Shown one piece after another: positions 1-7,549 of a stretch of DNA of 64,000 bases. Positions within the stretch are counted from its first letter, which is position 1. Each line of letters begins with the position of its first letter. Source of the DNA: Chitinophaga sancti (GTDB lineage: Bacteria; Bacteroidota; Bacteroidia; Chitinophagales; Chitinophagaceae); assembly GCF_034424315.1 (NCBI RefSeq), contig NZ_CP139972.1, positions 5,518,001-5,582,000 of the forward strand, read 5' to 3'. Made by a program: the position numbers and the translations under genes. The notes beneath the pieces were generated by a model that made no database searches, was not told where the DNA came from, and saw only the letters and a list, made by a program, of their open reading frames with translations.

Positions 1-341
1 GAGAATAATATATAATACCCGAAGATGTCTGGACTTGCGTTTGATTTACTATGCACTTGTCCGGGGATGGAGAAGGTTAGACTGAGAGGTGCAATATCGA
101 AATGTTCCAGGCCTAGTTGCATATGGATAGTTCCCTTCAGGGTAATCCCTACTCTGTAGAATGTAGATTTTGCCGGACCATAATCTGGTATCATGCCTTC
201 TGAGGAGTACAACTCGAATCCCTGAATTTGATGTTGTACCGGTAAATTGTTATACCCAAAGATCGCATTGGTGGAAGTCCGATGACGTTCTTTATGAAAC
301 GGATCCAGATGGTGGGTGGGTAAAGAATTGGATGAAGGCAT
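1..341 (-). CDS. AraC-type regulator, N-terminal fragment (runs off window edge)
   Basis: An open frame runs on the minus strand from an ATG at 341 to the window edge, about 113 codons, with an in-frame stop just upstream (345-347). The translation contains FGYNNLPVQHQIQGFELYSS, then TLKGTIHMQLG and SLTFSIPGQVHSK, ending near FGYYILF. The phrase SxPGQVHS followed by D..GYYILF is typical of the cupin-like sensor half of Bacteroidota AraC-family regulators. The C-terminal DNA-binding half would lie outside the window. The gene is divergent from nothing visible and follows feoA in the same direction. Family assignment is from motif resemblance only; being a real coding sequence is fairly sure. 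Confidence 0.72.
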   Translation of the reverse strand, partial: MPSSNSLPTHHLDPFHKERHRTSTNAIFGYNNLPVQHQIQGFELYSSEGMIPDYGPAKSTFYRVGITLKGTIHMQLGLEHFDIAPLSLTFSIPGQVHSKSNASPDIFGYYILF

Positions 342-374
342 GGATCAGGTATTATTAAAATGGGAGAGAAATTT

Positions 375-614
375 TCAGGAAAGCTCTTCAACCCAGATAT
401 AGTCTGCTTCAGTTTTACGGAGGGAAAGATTATATCCGGCTACCATAATTGAGATGGGATCTCCGAGGGGTGCAATTTTTTCAATCTTTACTGTTTCACC
501 AGGCACACAACCCATTTCCATCAACTTGATATGTAGGTCATCACTTTCGAAAGCAGTAATCACGGCACTTTTTCCTATGGCAAGGGAGGACAATTTAATC
601 GCACTTTTTTTCAT
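375..614 (-). CDS. feoA: FeoA-domain protein
   Basis: A 79-aa protein with the FeoA/SH3-like layout: LxxLxxGxxAxI near residues 9-20, LMEMGCVPGETVKIEKIAPLGDPI at about 31-54 and SLRKTEAD near the C-terminus. FeoA proteins are small cytosolic partners of the ferrous-iron transporter FeoB. Here feoA stands alone; the only feoB in the window is at 42046-44181, far away, so the two are not one operon. The start at 614 is preceded by another ATG in a different frame. Function in Fe2+ uptake is by family. Confidence 0.85.
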   Translation of the reverse strand: MKKSAIKLSSLAIGKSAVITAFESDDLHIKLMEMGCVPGETVKIEKIAPLGDPISIMVAGYNLSLRKTEADYIWVEELS

Positions 615-744
615 CTCATGTGGTGTTTAATCAACAGTGCAAAGGTACTTGCTGAAGGGGAGACCCCCAAAGATAGTGTGCCGTTAATCAGAAATTTCAC
701 TATACTTTTACATATAGAATTACACTTTAAAATAGCAGTGGTAT

Positions 745-1176
745 ATGGCGATCAATTTTACTTCCCATGAGGTAAAGGTAAACCTGAAGGATAAAACAAG
801 GTTAAAGGCATACATAAAGGAGAAGTTTATAAGAGAAGGGCAGCAGGTGAAGAATTTGCAGTATGTATTTTGCTCAGATGATTACCTTTTAGAAATCAAT
901 CAGCAGTTTTTGCAGCACGATACCTATACGGATATTGTGACTTTTGAATTGGGTACGGATCCAAAGGTGACGGAAGGGGAGATCTATATTAGTATAGATA
1001 GGGTGAAGGAAAATGCGGATAAGTTCAAGGTTTCTGTAGAACAGGAATTGCACAGGGTGATATTTCATGGTGCCTTGCATTTATGTGGATACAAGGACAA
1101 GTCAAAGGAGCAGTCAGCTAAGATGCGGGCGAAGGAAAATGAATGTTTGAATGAATATTTGGGTGTGAAATTATAA
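745..1176 (+). CDS. ybeY: Endoribonuclease YbeY (rRNA maturation factor)
   Basis: A 143-aa protein of normal YbeY length. YbeY is a metal-dependent endoribonuclease acting in 16S rRNA 3' maturation and ribosome quality control. The signature is at residues 108-118 (HGALHLCGYKD): His108 and His112 are the first two metal ligands, and the third position, His in E. coli, is Asp118 here. The upstream DIVTFELG segment (about 63-70) is also typical. The gene is followed by a parS-like site and a terminator, and lies beside mnmG. Confidence 0.95.
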   Translation: MAINFTSHEVKVNLKDKTRLKAYIKEKFIREGQQVKNLQYVFCSDDYLLEINQQFLQHDTYTDIVTFELGTDPKVTEGEIYISIDRVKENADKFKVSVEQELHRVIFHGALHLCGYKDKSKEQSAKMRAKENECLNEYLGVKL

Positions 1177-1192
1177 TGTTCCACGTGGAACA
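1177..1192. promoter_or_regulatory. parS-like centromere site 1
   Basis: Perfect 16-bp palindrome TGTTCCACGTGGAACA starting one base after the ybeY stop. It matches the widely conserved ParB-binding parS consensus (TGTTTCACGTGAAACA type) with symmetric C/G changes. A second identical copy lies at 1558-1573. ParB binding is inferred; the palindrome is seen directly. Confidence 0.85.
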
Positions 1193-1211
1193 ATGTAAAT
1201 TATAATGGTTA

Positions 1212-1238
1212 GGCCATCTCTAAGAGATGGCCTTTTTT
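1212..1238 (+). terminator. Rho-independent terminator after ybeY
   Basis: GGCCATCTC (1212-1220) pairs with GAGATGGCC (1224-1232) around a three-base loop and is followed by six T. It should end ybeY transcripts. Confidence 0.85.
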
Positions 1239-1333
1239 ATTGCAACTCTTATCAAAAATTGGAATTCTACCTTTCTGAAATTCATTATTTCTATAGTGTG
1301 TCTTCAGTCCATCTTCGAAGGGATAACGGCACT

Positions 1334-1420
1334 ATAAGTATACTATAAGATCACTAGTATATCACCTCATTATCCAATCGATATTGAAGTGATATACTAG
1401 TGATCTTTTGGTGTACTTAT
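1334..1420. repeat. Long inverted repeat between the two parS sites
   Basis: A perfect 17-bp arm GATCACTAGTATATCAC (1349-1365) recurs inverted at 1389-1405. Pairing extends outward for 15 more positions with three mismatches (1334-1348 against 1406-1420). The 23-base centre (1366-1388) contains TTATCCAAT, near but not equal to a DnaA box. No U-tract terminator logic fits both sides. The surrounding 1239-1557 stretch has no gene that I can support. Confidence 0.8.
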
Positions 1421-1557
1421 AATGTAATATTGGCTTGCTCTTTTCACTATAGACAGGCTATATTTTTCTGCTATTTCCAGGGATTAGTAGTGACTTTGTT
1501 TCTGGAATTGATCATCATTTTCACGGAATTTTATTACAAAATGAATCAAAAGGCAAT

Positions 1558-1573
1558 TGTTCCACGTGGAACA
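1558..1573. promoter_or_regulatory. parS-like centromere site 2
   Basis: Second perfect copy of TGTTCCACGTGGAACA, 366 bp after the first. If mnmG is read from an upstream ATG at 1557, this site is translated as MFHVEH, an artefact of parS being open in frame. Confidence 0.85.
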
Positions 1574-1594
1574 TAGAATGTCCGTCCTTGGTTG

Positions 1595-1602
1595 TACCTT
1601 TG
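1595..1602 (+). promoter_or_regulatory. -7 promoter box for mnmG
   Basis: TACCTTTG matches the Bacteroidota -7 consensus TAnnTTTG exactly. Transcription would start near 1609, giving a roughly 14-base leader before the ATG at 1623. No convincing -33 TTG is seen at the right distance. Confidence 0.6.
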
Positions 1603-1622
1603 CATCTCTATTAAATAATATT

Positions 1623-3491
1623 ATGTTTCCATCTTACGATGTTATAGTGGTAGGTGCAGGACATGCCGGTTGCGAAGCTGCGGCATCTGCTGCGAATATG
1701 GGTTCAAAGGTTCTTTTGGTAACCATGAACATGCAGACTATTGCCCAAATGAGTTGCAACCCTGCGATGGGTGGTATCGCTAAAGGACAAATAGTTAGAG
1801 AGATAGATGCCATGGGTGGATACTCTGGTATCGTGACTGACCAGTCCATGATCCAGTTCCGTATGTTGAACAGATCCAAGGGGCCTGCAATGTGGAGCCC
1901 CCGTACCCAAAATGATAGAATGCTCTTTGCTGCAAAGTGGAGAGAAGCTTTGGAACAAACCCCCAATGTAGACTTCTATCAGGACATGGTGAAAGGCCTC
2001 CTTGTAAAAGATGGCATTTGCTATGGTGTGGTGACAGGCCTCGGTCACGAAATAAAAGCAAAATCTGTCGTGCTCACCAACGGAACTTTTCTGAATGGTG
2101 TAATGCACATCGGCGATAAACAATTCGGTGGAGGTCGCGTAGCCGAAAAAGCAGCTACCGGTATCACCGAACAATTGGTTTCCCTTGGATTCGAAAGTGA
2201 TCGTCTTAAAACAGGAACACCCCCACGTATCGATGCCAGAAGCCTGGATTATTCTAAAATGGAAGAACAAAAAGGTGATGATGTCATCACCGGTTTCTCC
2301 TACCTGGATATAGAAAAGATAAAACCTGAACAACAAAGAAGTTGCTTTATCACCTACACAAGTGATGAAGTACATGAAATGCTGAAGACTGGTTTTGATC
2401 GTTCGCCTATGTTCCAGGGTAGAATACAGGGTAGGGGCCCCCGTTATTGTCCAAGTATCGAAGACAAAATAAACAGGTTCGCCGAAAGAGACAGACACCA
2501 ACTGTTCGTAGAACCAGAAGGTTGGAACACAGTCGAAATATATGTGAACGGATTTTCTACCTCCCTTCCGGAGGATGTTCAATATAAAGCCCTGCAATTA
2601 GTGCCGGGTTTTGAGAATGTAAAGATGTTCCGTCCAGGATATGCCATCGAGTATGACTACTTCCCACCAACCCAGTTAAGCTTCTCCCTGGAGACTAAAC
2701 ATATTCAAAACCTGTTCTTCGCAGGTCAGATAAATGGTACTACCGGGTATGAGGAAGCAGCATGTCAGGGTCTGATGGCAGGTATCAATGCTCACCTCAA
2801 GGCAACAGGTCAGGCTCCTTTTGTATTAAAAAGAAGTGAAGCATACATTGGAGTACTCATCGATGACCTGATCAACAAGGGTACCGATGAACCTTATCGT
2901 ATGTTTACCTCCCGTGCAGAATTCAGAACACTGCTCCGCCAGGATAATGCCGATCTGCGGCTGACTGAACGGAGTCATAAAATTGGTTTGGCTGGTGAAA
3001 ACCGGATGGAAAAAGTAAACGTAAAATCAGCAGGAGTAGAAAAAATAAAAGCAATCCTGAAAGAATTGCCGATCGATCCGGAAGATATTAATCACTTTAT
3101 GGTAGAGAAAAATACTTCTCCACTTACCCAAAGGATCCGTGCTTATCAGATTTTACTGCGTCCATCTATGGATATTTTCTCCATGAGGGATAATGTAACG
3201 AAGATGAAAAATGCCATGGCACCATTCGATGATGAAACTTTGGAACAGGCAGAGATCCAGATCAAGTATGAAGTATACATCGAGAAGGAAAATGAACTGG
3301 TAAAAAGAATGAGCCAACTCGAAGATCTGGTCATTCCCGATAGCTTTGATTATACAAAATTGGTTTCACTGAGTGCCGAAGCAAAACAGAAATTTAATAA
3401 AATCAGACCCCGTACCCTGGGCCAGGCATCCAGAATTAGTGGCGTAAATCCTAGTGATGTTCAGATTTTGATGGTGTATATGGGTAGGTAA
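1623..3491 (+). CDS. mnmG: tRNA uridine-5-carboxymethylaminomethyl modification enzyme MnmG (GidA)
   Basis: A 622-aa FAD-dependent enzyme which with MnmE installs cmnm5U at the wobble uridine of certain tRNAs. The N-terminus has the FAD-binding VVVGAGHAGCEAA-type motif. It continues with the family signatures NPAMGGIAKGQIVREIDAMGG and RFxPRYCPSIEDK-like GPRYCPSIEDKINRF. The C-terminus ends in the MnmE/tRNA-binding helical domain. I chose ATG 1623, not the in-frame ATG at 1557. The extra 22 codons translate the parS palindrome and a promoter box, and 622 aa fits the family. A strong terminator follows. Confidence 0.96.
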   Translation: MFPSYDVIVVGAGHAGCEAAASAANMGSKVLLVTMNMQTIAQMSCNPAMGGIAKGQIVREIDAMGGYSGIVTDQSMIQFRMLNRSKGPAMWSPRTQNDRMLFAAKWREALEQTPNVDFYQDMVKGLLVKDGICYGVVTGLGHEIKAKSVVLTNGTFLNGVMHIGDKQFGGGRVAEKAATGITEQLVSLGFESDRLKTGTPPRIDARSLDYSKMEEQKGDDVITGFSYLDIEKIKPEQQRSCFITYTSDEVHEMLKTGFDRSPMFQGRIQGRGPRYCPSIEDKINRFAERDRHQLFVEPEGWNTVEIYVNGFSTSLPEDVQYKALQLVPGFENVKMFRPGYAIEYDYFPPTQLSFSLETKHIQNLFFAGQINGTTGYEEAACQGLMAGINAHLKATGQAPFVLKRSEAYIGVLIDDLINKGTDEPYRMFTSRAEFRTLLRQDNADLRLTERSHKIGLAGENRMEKVNVKSAGVEKIKAILKELPIDPEDINHFMVEKNTSPLTQRIRAYQILLRPSMDIFSMRDNVTKMKNAMAPFDDETLEQAEIQIKYEVYIEKENELVKRMSQLEDLVIPDSFDYTKLVSLSAEAKQKFNKIRPRTLGQASRISGVNPSDVQILMVYMGR

Positions 3492-4119
3492 AACTCGTAT
3501 TTTAAATTTTCATTTATAGAATAAAAAATACATGCTTTTGTAGAGCATGTATTTTTTTTTGACTATATTCGTTCTATAAGTACTGAATCATATCCCTCAA
3601 TTTAAACGACACAACTATGAGCACTAGCCAAAACATATTATACTGTAGTATGATTCCTGCTTAGACTTATGAAATTATCCACCTTAAGAATATAAACTGA
3701 AACTCGTTTTTATAAATTCCTGTATTCGCAGCTTAAGATATTTGTCATGAAGGGTAAGGTATTGCCTTGCCTATACATTCTTTAAAGTGAAGGTTAAATT
3801 AGAAGTATAAAAAACACCCGGTCCGTTTCTTCGGACTGGGCTATTTATTGTAAAACCGATTTGTGCATTTTTCCAATGACAAAATTCAAAGACCAGAACC
3901 CAAAAGCAACCCTTTTTGAAGAAAAAGACTGATTTTTATTTAATTATTTGATAATCAATTGATTAACTTGATTTAATTAGCTCCTTAAATTTCGACTATT
4001 ACCGATTCGGCCATATAATGCCTTCAAAACAGGGCTCAAATTAAAATTAGCCCCTTAAAATGCGTTTTCCTGTTTTTAGATACTTTTAGTAATTTGTTTA
4101 AGCATAATAATTCCCGAAT
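3492..4119. other. Gene-free stretch with two hairpins
   Basis: No coding sequence is supported here. It holds the mnmG terminator (3523-3560). It also holds a second hairpin at 3817-3840 (CCCGGTCCG against CGGACTGGG, one mismatch, six-base loop) with a weak T-rich tail. The remainder is AT-rich, including a run rich in TTAATT/GATTAA around 3935-3985. Confidence 0.6.
3523..3560 (+). terminator. Terminator after mnmG
   Basis: An AT-rich stem, AAATACATGCT against AGCATGTATTT with a short loop, is followed by a run of nine to ten T ending at 3560. It sits 30 bp past the mnmG stop. Confidence 0.85.
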
Positions 4120-5262
4120 ATGATCAAAGTCTTACTCACCAGCACAGCTTTACTATTGTCTTCTACTTTGCTTGCTCAAACAGACAGTTCCTCTGCTGAA
4201 AAATATTTACTCATCGGTGCCTATACCAAAACATCCGATGAGGGGATCAGCGTCTATGCCTTCAACACCCAAACCGGTGCCTTCCGGTTTGTAAGCACTG
4301 CACCAAATGTAGAGAACCCATCTTACCTGGTTATTTCGCCGGATCACAAATATGTATATGCCGTGAACGAAACGAATGGAAATAAACCTGGCAACGTAAG
4401 TGCATTTAGTTGGGATACCATTTCCGGCCAACTCAACTTTTTAAATAAACAAGCTTCCGGTGGTGACGATCCTTGTTATATCACTACCGACCAGGATGGA
4501 AAATATGTAGTCGTTGCGAATTACTCCGGAGGTAGTTTTTCCATCTTGCCGGTAAAAGCAGATGGTCGCCTCGAAGCACCCGTACAAACGATTGAACATA
4601 CCGGATCCGGACCTAACAAAGAACGCCAGGAAAAACCACACGTACACTGTGTGTATTTTAGTCCGGACCATCAACAATTATATGTCTCCGACCTGGGCAT
4701 TGACCAGGTAGCCATATATAATTATCGACAGGGCGATGTGCAACCACTGGTACCTGCCAATCCTGGTTTCGTTCCATTCCCTCCGGGTTCAGGTCCGCGT
4801 CACCTGGTATTTCACCCCAATGGAAAATGGGTATATGTGGTGCATGAACTGGATGGAAAAATTACTTCTTTCCAGTATGACAAAGGAAAGCTGACACCCT
4901 TCCAGGCAGTGTCCATCCTCCCGGACAATTTCAAAGGAAAATCATGGGCTGCTGACCTCCACATTTCGTCCGATGGCAAGTTTTTGTATGCGACCAATCG
5001 TGATCCGCTGAATAATATTCTCACCTTTTCTATCAATGCAAAAACCGGTACCCTGCTGAAAAAAGGAGAGACACCTACAGGTGGAAAAACACCGAGAAAT
5101 TTTGTGATCGATCCTACTGGTAATTACCTGCTGGTCGCACATCAGGGCTCAAATAATGTAACTGTTTTCAAAAGAGATAAAGTAACCGGACTGCTTAAAA
5201 AACAGAAGGGAGAACTCAAGACAACAAGTCCGGTTTGTTTGAAATTCATAGGCAGTAATTAG
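4120..5262 (+). CDS. Secreted lactonase-family beta-propeller protein
   Basis: A 380-aa protein with a Sec signal peptide (MIKVLLTSTALLLSSTLLAQ, cleavage after about residue 20). The mature part has the seven-bladed 6-phosphogluconolactonase/YkgB-like fold. Signatures are LLIGAYTK..GISVYAF, NPSYLVISPDHKYVYAVNE, GSGPNKERQEKPHVH (about 163-177) and GSGPRHLVFHPNGKWVYVVHE. The family includes cytosolic Pgl (YbhE) and many secreted members of unknown substrate. The signal peptide argues against a role in the cytosolic pentose-phosphate pathway here. The gene stands alone between two non-coding stretches. Confidence 0.85.
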   Translation: MIKVLLTSTALLLSSTLLAQTDSSSAEKYLLIGAYTKTSDEGISVYAFNTQTGAFRFVSTAPNVENPSYLVISPDHKYVYAVNETNGNKPGNVSAFSWDTISGQLNFLNKQASGGDDPCYITTDQDGKYVVVANYSGGSFSILPVKADGRLEAPVQTIEHTGSGPNKERQEKPHVHCVYFSPDHQQLYVSDLGIDQVAIYNYRQGDVQPLVPANPGFVPFPPGSGPRHLVFHPNGKWVYVVHELDGKITSFQYDKGKLTPFQAVSILPDNFKGKSWAADLHISSDGKFLYATNRDPLNNILTFSINAKTGTLLKKGETPTGGKTPRNFVIDPTGNYLLVAHQGSNNVTVFKRDKVTGLLKKQKGELKTTSPVCLKFIGSN

Positions 5263-5329
5263 AAATTCATAGGTTGTAATCCAACTGCATTGGCATAACT
5301 TTTTCGGTACAATTCGTAAAAATCAAGCC

Positions 5330-5713
5330 ATGAAAAATAAAGACTTAAAAAATAAAACAACTGGGAATGAACACATTCCAACACAAGAGGAATTAGAAGC
5401 AAAAAGAGACCAGACATTTCCGGGATATCCTACTTATCCGGCTAGTGAAGACATTATGAACAATGAAGAAAGAGAGGAACTGGATGTGGAAGGTGTGACC
5501 GGGTCGCGCAGGATCAATAATGAAATAGCCAGGGAAGAAGGATCGGTTCCACAGGAATTTGCGGAGGAGGAACAGGATGACCTGGATATACCAGGGAGTG
5601 AACTGGATGATGAGGAAGAAGCAATCGGCGAAGAAGATGAAGAGAATAATTATTATAGCTTAGGCGGAGAGAGGCATGAGGACCTGGATGAGACGAATGA
5701 AGATGATATTTAA
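5330..5713 (+). CDS. Acidic hypothetical protein
   Basis: A 127-aa, very acidic, low-complexity protein. The C-terminal half is dominated by Glu and Asp (for example EEEQDDLDIPGSELDDEEEA). There is no signal peptide, no membrane segment and no cysteine. The middle has a PGYPTYPASEDIMN stretch that looks conserved-motif-like. I do not recognise a characterised family. Similar small acidic proteins are common in Chitinophagaceae, but that is recollection, not evidence here. Expression is plausible because a structured repeat with a T-run follows directly. Confidence 0.65.
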   Translation: MKNKDLKNKTTGNEHIPTQEELEAKRDQTFPGYPTYPASEDIMNNEEREELDVEGVTGSRRINNEIAREEGSVPQEFAEEEQDDLDIPGSELDDEEEAIGEEDEENNYYSLGGERHEDLDETNEDDI

Positions 5714-5757
5714 AATAGCAACCCAGTTTTTATTTTAAAAGCGGGCATTAATTTAAA

Positions 5758-5835
5758 AAGCCGGGCGCAGGCCATTCGCTTCCGCCGTTAATAGCTGATG
5801 CTTATGTCATCAGCTATTAACGGCGGCTATTTTTT
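5758..5835 (+). repeat. Structured intergenic repeat, copy 1
   Basis: It begins with AAGCCGGGCGCAGGCCATT, then a perfect 19-bp hairpin, CCGCCGTTAATAGCTGATG (5782-5800) against 5808-5826 with a seven-base loop, then a T-rich run. Copies 2 (44190) and 3 (58351) share the 5' block almost exactly, while the stem differs with both strands changed together. Confidence 0.85.
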
Positions 5836-5849
5836 AATCATGAACTCTA

Positions 5850-7328
5850 CTACAATAAGGGTGTCAGCAACCTGCACACCGCATCAATAAAACGCTGCCA
5901 TATAGAACGGTTTTTCCAGCTGCGCCTTTCGATCTGAACGGCATCCTGCAAATCCTGTTCGAAGGCGGCGTTTAACCTATGTACTACCGGTCTGTCATAT
6001 ACGACAACAGCAATTTCACTGTTCAGGTAAAAGCTTCTGTTATCAAGATTTACAGTGCCTACTATCGCCAGGTTATCATCCACTACTATCGTCTTGGCGT
6101 GAATAAATCCTTTCTGATAAAAATATACTTTCGCTCCTGCATCCAGCATTGGCTTTACATATGACTGTGCAGCGTGTTGTACAAAAAACGAATCGCTTCG
6201 TGAGGGAATTAATAACTCAACGGTCTTTCCCGCCAGCGCAGCCATTTGCAATGCACTCAATATCTGGTCATTAGGAATAAAATAAGGATTGCTGATGCGG
6301 ATACTTCTCCTGGCTACATTAATCGCCATGAGGATAGTCTGCATAGACATGGGAAAATCTGAATCGGGTCCGCTTGCGACGATGTCTGCAAAACAATGTT
6401 CCTTAATACGGGAACGATGGAAGTAGGGATCACCGAAGGGAAAAGTGTTCTTGCTGCAATAACGATAACTCATCATGAACTGCAATTGCAATAGATTGAC
6501 TACATCGCCTTCCAGCTGTAAATGTGTATCTCTCCAGAATACAGGATGCTTGCCATTATTGAGATAGCGGTCATCCATATTGATACCTCCCGTGAAACCA
6601 ATGCTGCCATCTATGACAATGATCTTGCGGTGATTACGATAGTTTGCATTCAGGTAAAAATTGATGAGTACAGGAGAGAACTTAAATACTTCAGCACCAT
6701 GTTCTTCCAGCAGATCAGGGATGTCTCCAATATCACTGCAGCCCAGGTCATCGTACACAAATCTGACTTCTATTCCTTCCTTCAATTTCTCTACGAGTAT
6801 GCTGGCTACCTCATTGCCTACATCATCTGCAGCAAAAATGTAGTACTCGATGTGAATATGATGTTTGGCTTCCCGGAGAGCTTTCATCACAGCCGGGAAC
6901 TTCTCCTCACCATTGATTAAGATCTGGACCTTATTATTTTGAGAAAGGACGGAGTTCCTGGTATTCAATAACATAGCGGAGATCTCCTGTTTACTGGCCA
7001 CATGGTGGCGAAGCGCGAGCTGCATGTGTTCAATTTCTCTACGCTGTGATTCCCAGTACCTTAGCATCAGGGTTTCATCCTTACTGCCTTTCAGTGTGAA
7101 GCGGCGACGTTTGCGGAGATCGCGACCCAGGTAGTAGTATACGATCAGGCCGAGGATGGGCACGAACACCAGTAACATGATGTAAGACAATGCCTTAACA
7201 GGGTTACGGTTTTCCAGCAGGATAGTGCTGACAACCCCTATAAAGGAGAGGCCGATCAATACATAGCCGAAGATCTTGATGGCGATGTGCCAGTCTGTGC
7301 CCCAGAGAAAATATAAGACTTGATACAC
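5850..7328 (-). CDS. cls: Cardiolipin synthase (phospholipase D family)
   Basis: A 492-aa membrane enzyme predicted to condense two phosphatidylglycerols to cardiolipin. Two N-terminal membrane segments (about 13-37 and 45-67) are followed by two PLD HKD motifs: His233-Lys235-Asp240 (NHRKIIVIDG) and His410-Lys412-Asp417 (IHAKTIVVDD). Length and architecture match bacterial Cls. The start is a GTG at 7328. The gene is monocistronic and convergent with the preceding acidic-protein gene; the repeat at 5758-5835 lies between them and its T-run serves the plus strand. Confidence 0.93.
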   Translation of the reverse strand: MYQVLYFLWGTDWHIAIKIFGYVLIGLSFIGVVSTILLENRNPVKALSYIMLLVFVPILGLIVYYYLGRDLRKRRRFTLKGSKDETLMLRYWESQRREIEHMQLALRHHVASKQEISAMLLNTRNSVLSQNNKVQILINGEEKFPAVMKALREAKHHIHIEYYIFAADDVGNEVASILVEKLKEGIEVRFVYDDLGCSDIGDIPDLLEEHGAEVFKFSPVLINFYLNANYRNHRKIIVIDGSIGFTGGINMDDRYLNNGKHPVFWRDTHLQLEGDVVNLLQLQFMMSYRYCSKNTFPFGDPYFHRSRIKEHCFADIVASGPDSDFPMSMQTILMAINVARRSIRISNPYFIPNDQILSALQMAALAGKTVELLIPSRSDSFFVQHAAQSYVKPMLDAGAKVYFYQKGFIHAKTIVVDDNLAIVGTVNLDNRSFYLNSEIAVVVYDRPVVHRLNAAFEQDLQDAVQIERRSWKNRSIWQRFIDAVCRLLTPLL

Positions 7329-7385
7329 GCTATATGGTTATGAGATAAAGGTAGCTATTGAAATCTAAATCCGAAACTATCCGCC

Positions 7386-7418
7386 GCGATCGATGTGACC
7401 TCTGGTCGCATCGATCGC
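7386..7418. repeat. Perfect hairpin in the cls/helicase divergent spacer
   Basis: GCGATCGATG (7386-7395) and CATCGATCGC (7409-7418) pair. The internal bases continue the stem (T-G wobble, then GACC with GGTC), leaving a three-base TCT loop. It lies upstream of both flanking genes and lacks a T-run, so it is not a simple terminator. It may be an operator or a small repeat element. Confidence 0.7.
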
Positions 7419-7549
7419 AGCGCAATTGAATGAACCGCGTTTAGTAAACTGTTAATTTTCTACCTATCCACGATTTGTACCAAATAATTATTAATATCAT
7501 TCGTTCTAAAAATAATTAGTAAATTTTTTGTTGTAACAACAAACTGTAC

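Noticed and set aside
170..358. A plus-strand 62-aa open frame at the window start
   Set aside because: The opposite strand codes a convincing AraC-type sensor region in the same stretch; this frame is its shadow.
1369..1377. TTATCCAAT as a DnaA box
   Set aside because: Last bases do not match TTATCCACA and no cluster of boxes is nearby, so an origin call is not supported here.
1704..2597. A 297-aa minus-strand frame inside mnmG
   Set aside because: It is an antisense shadow of the strongly conserved mnmG and shows no domain.
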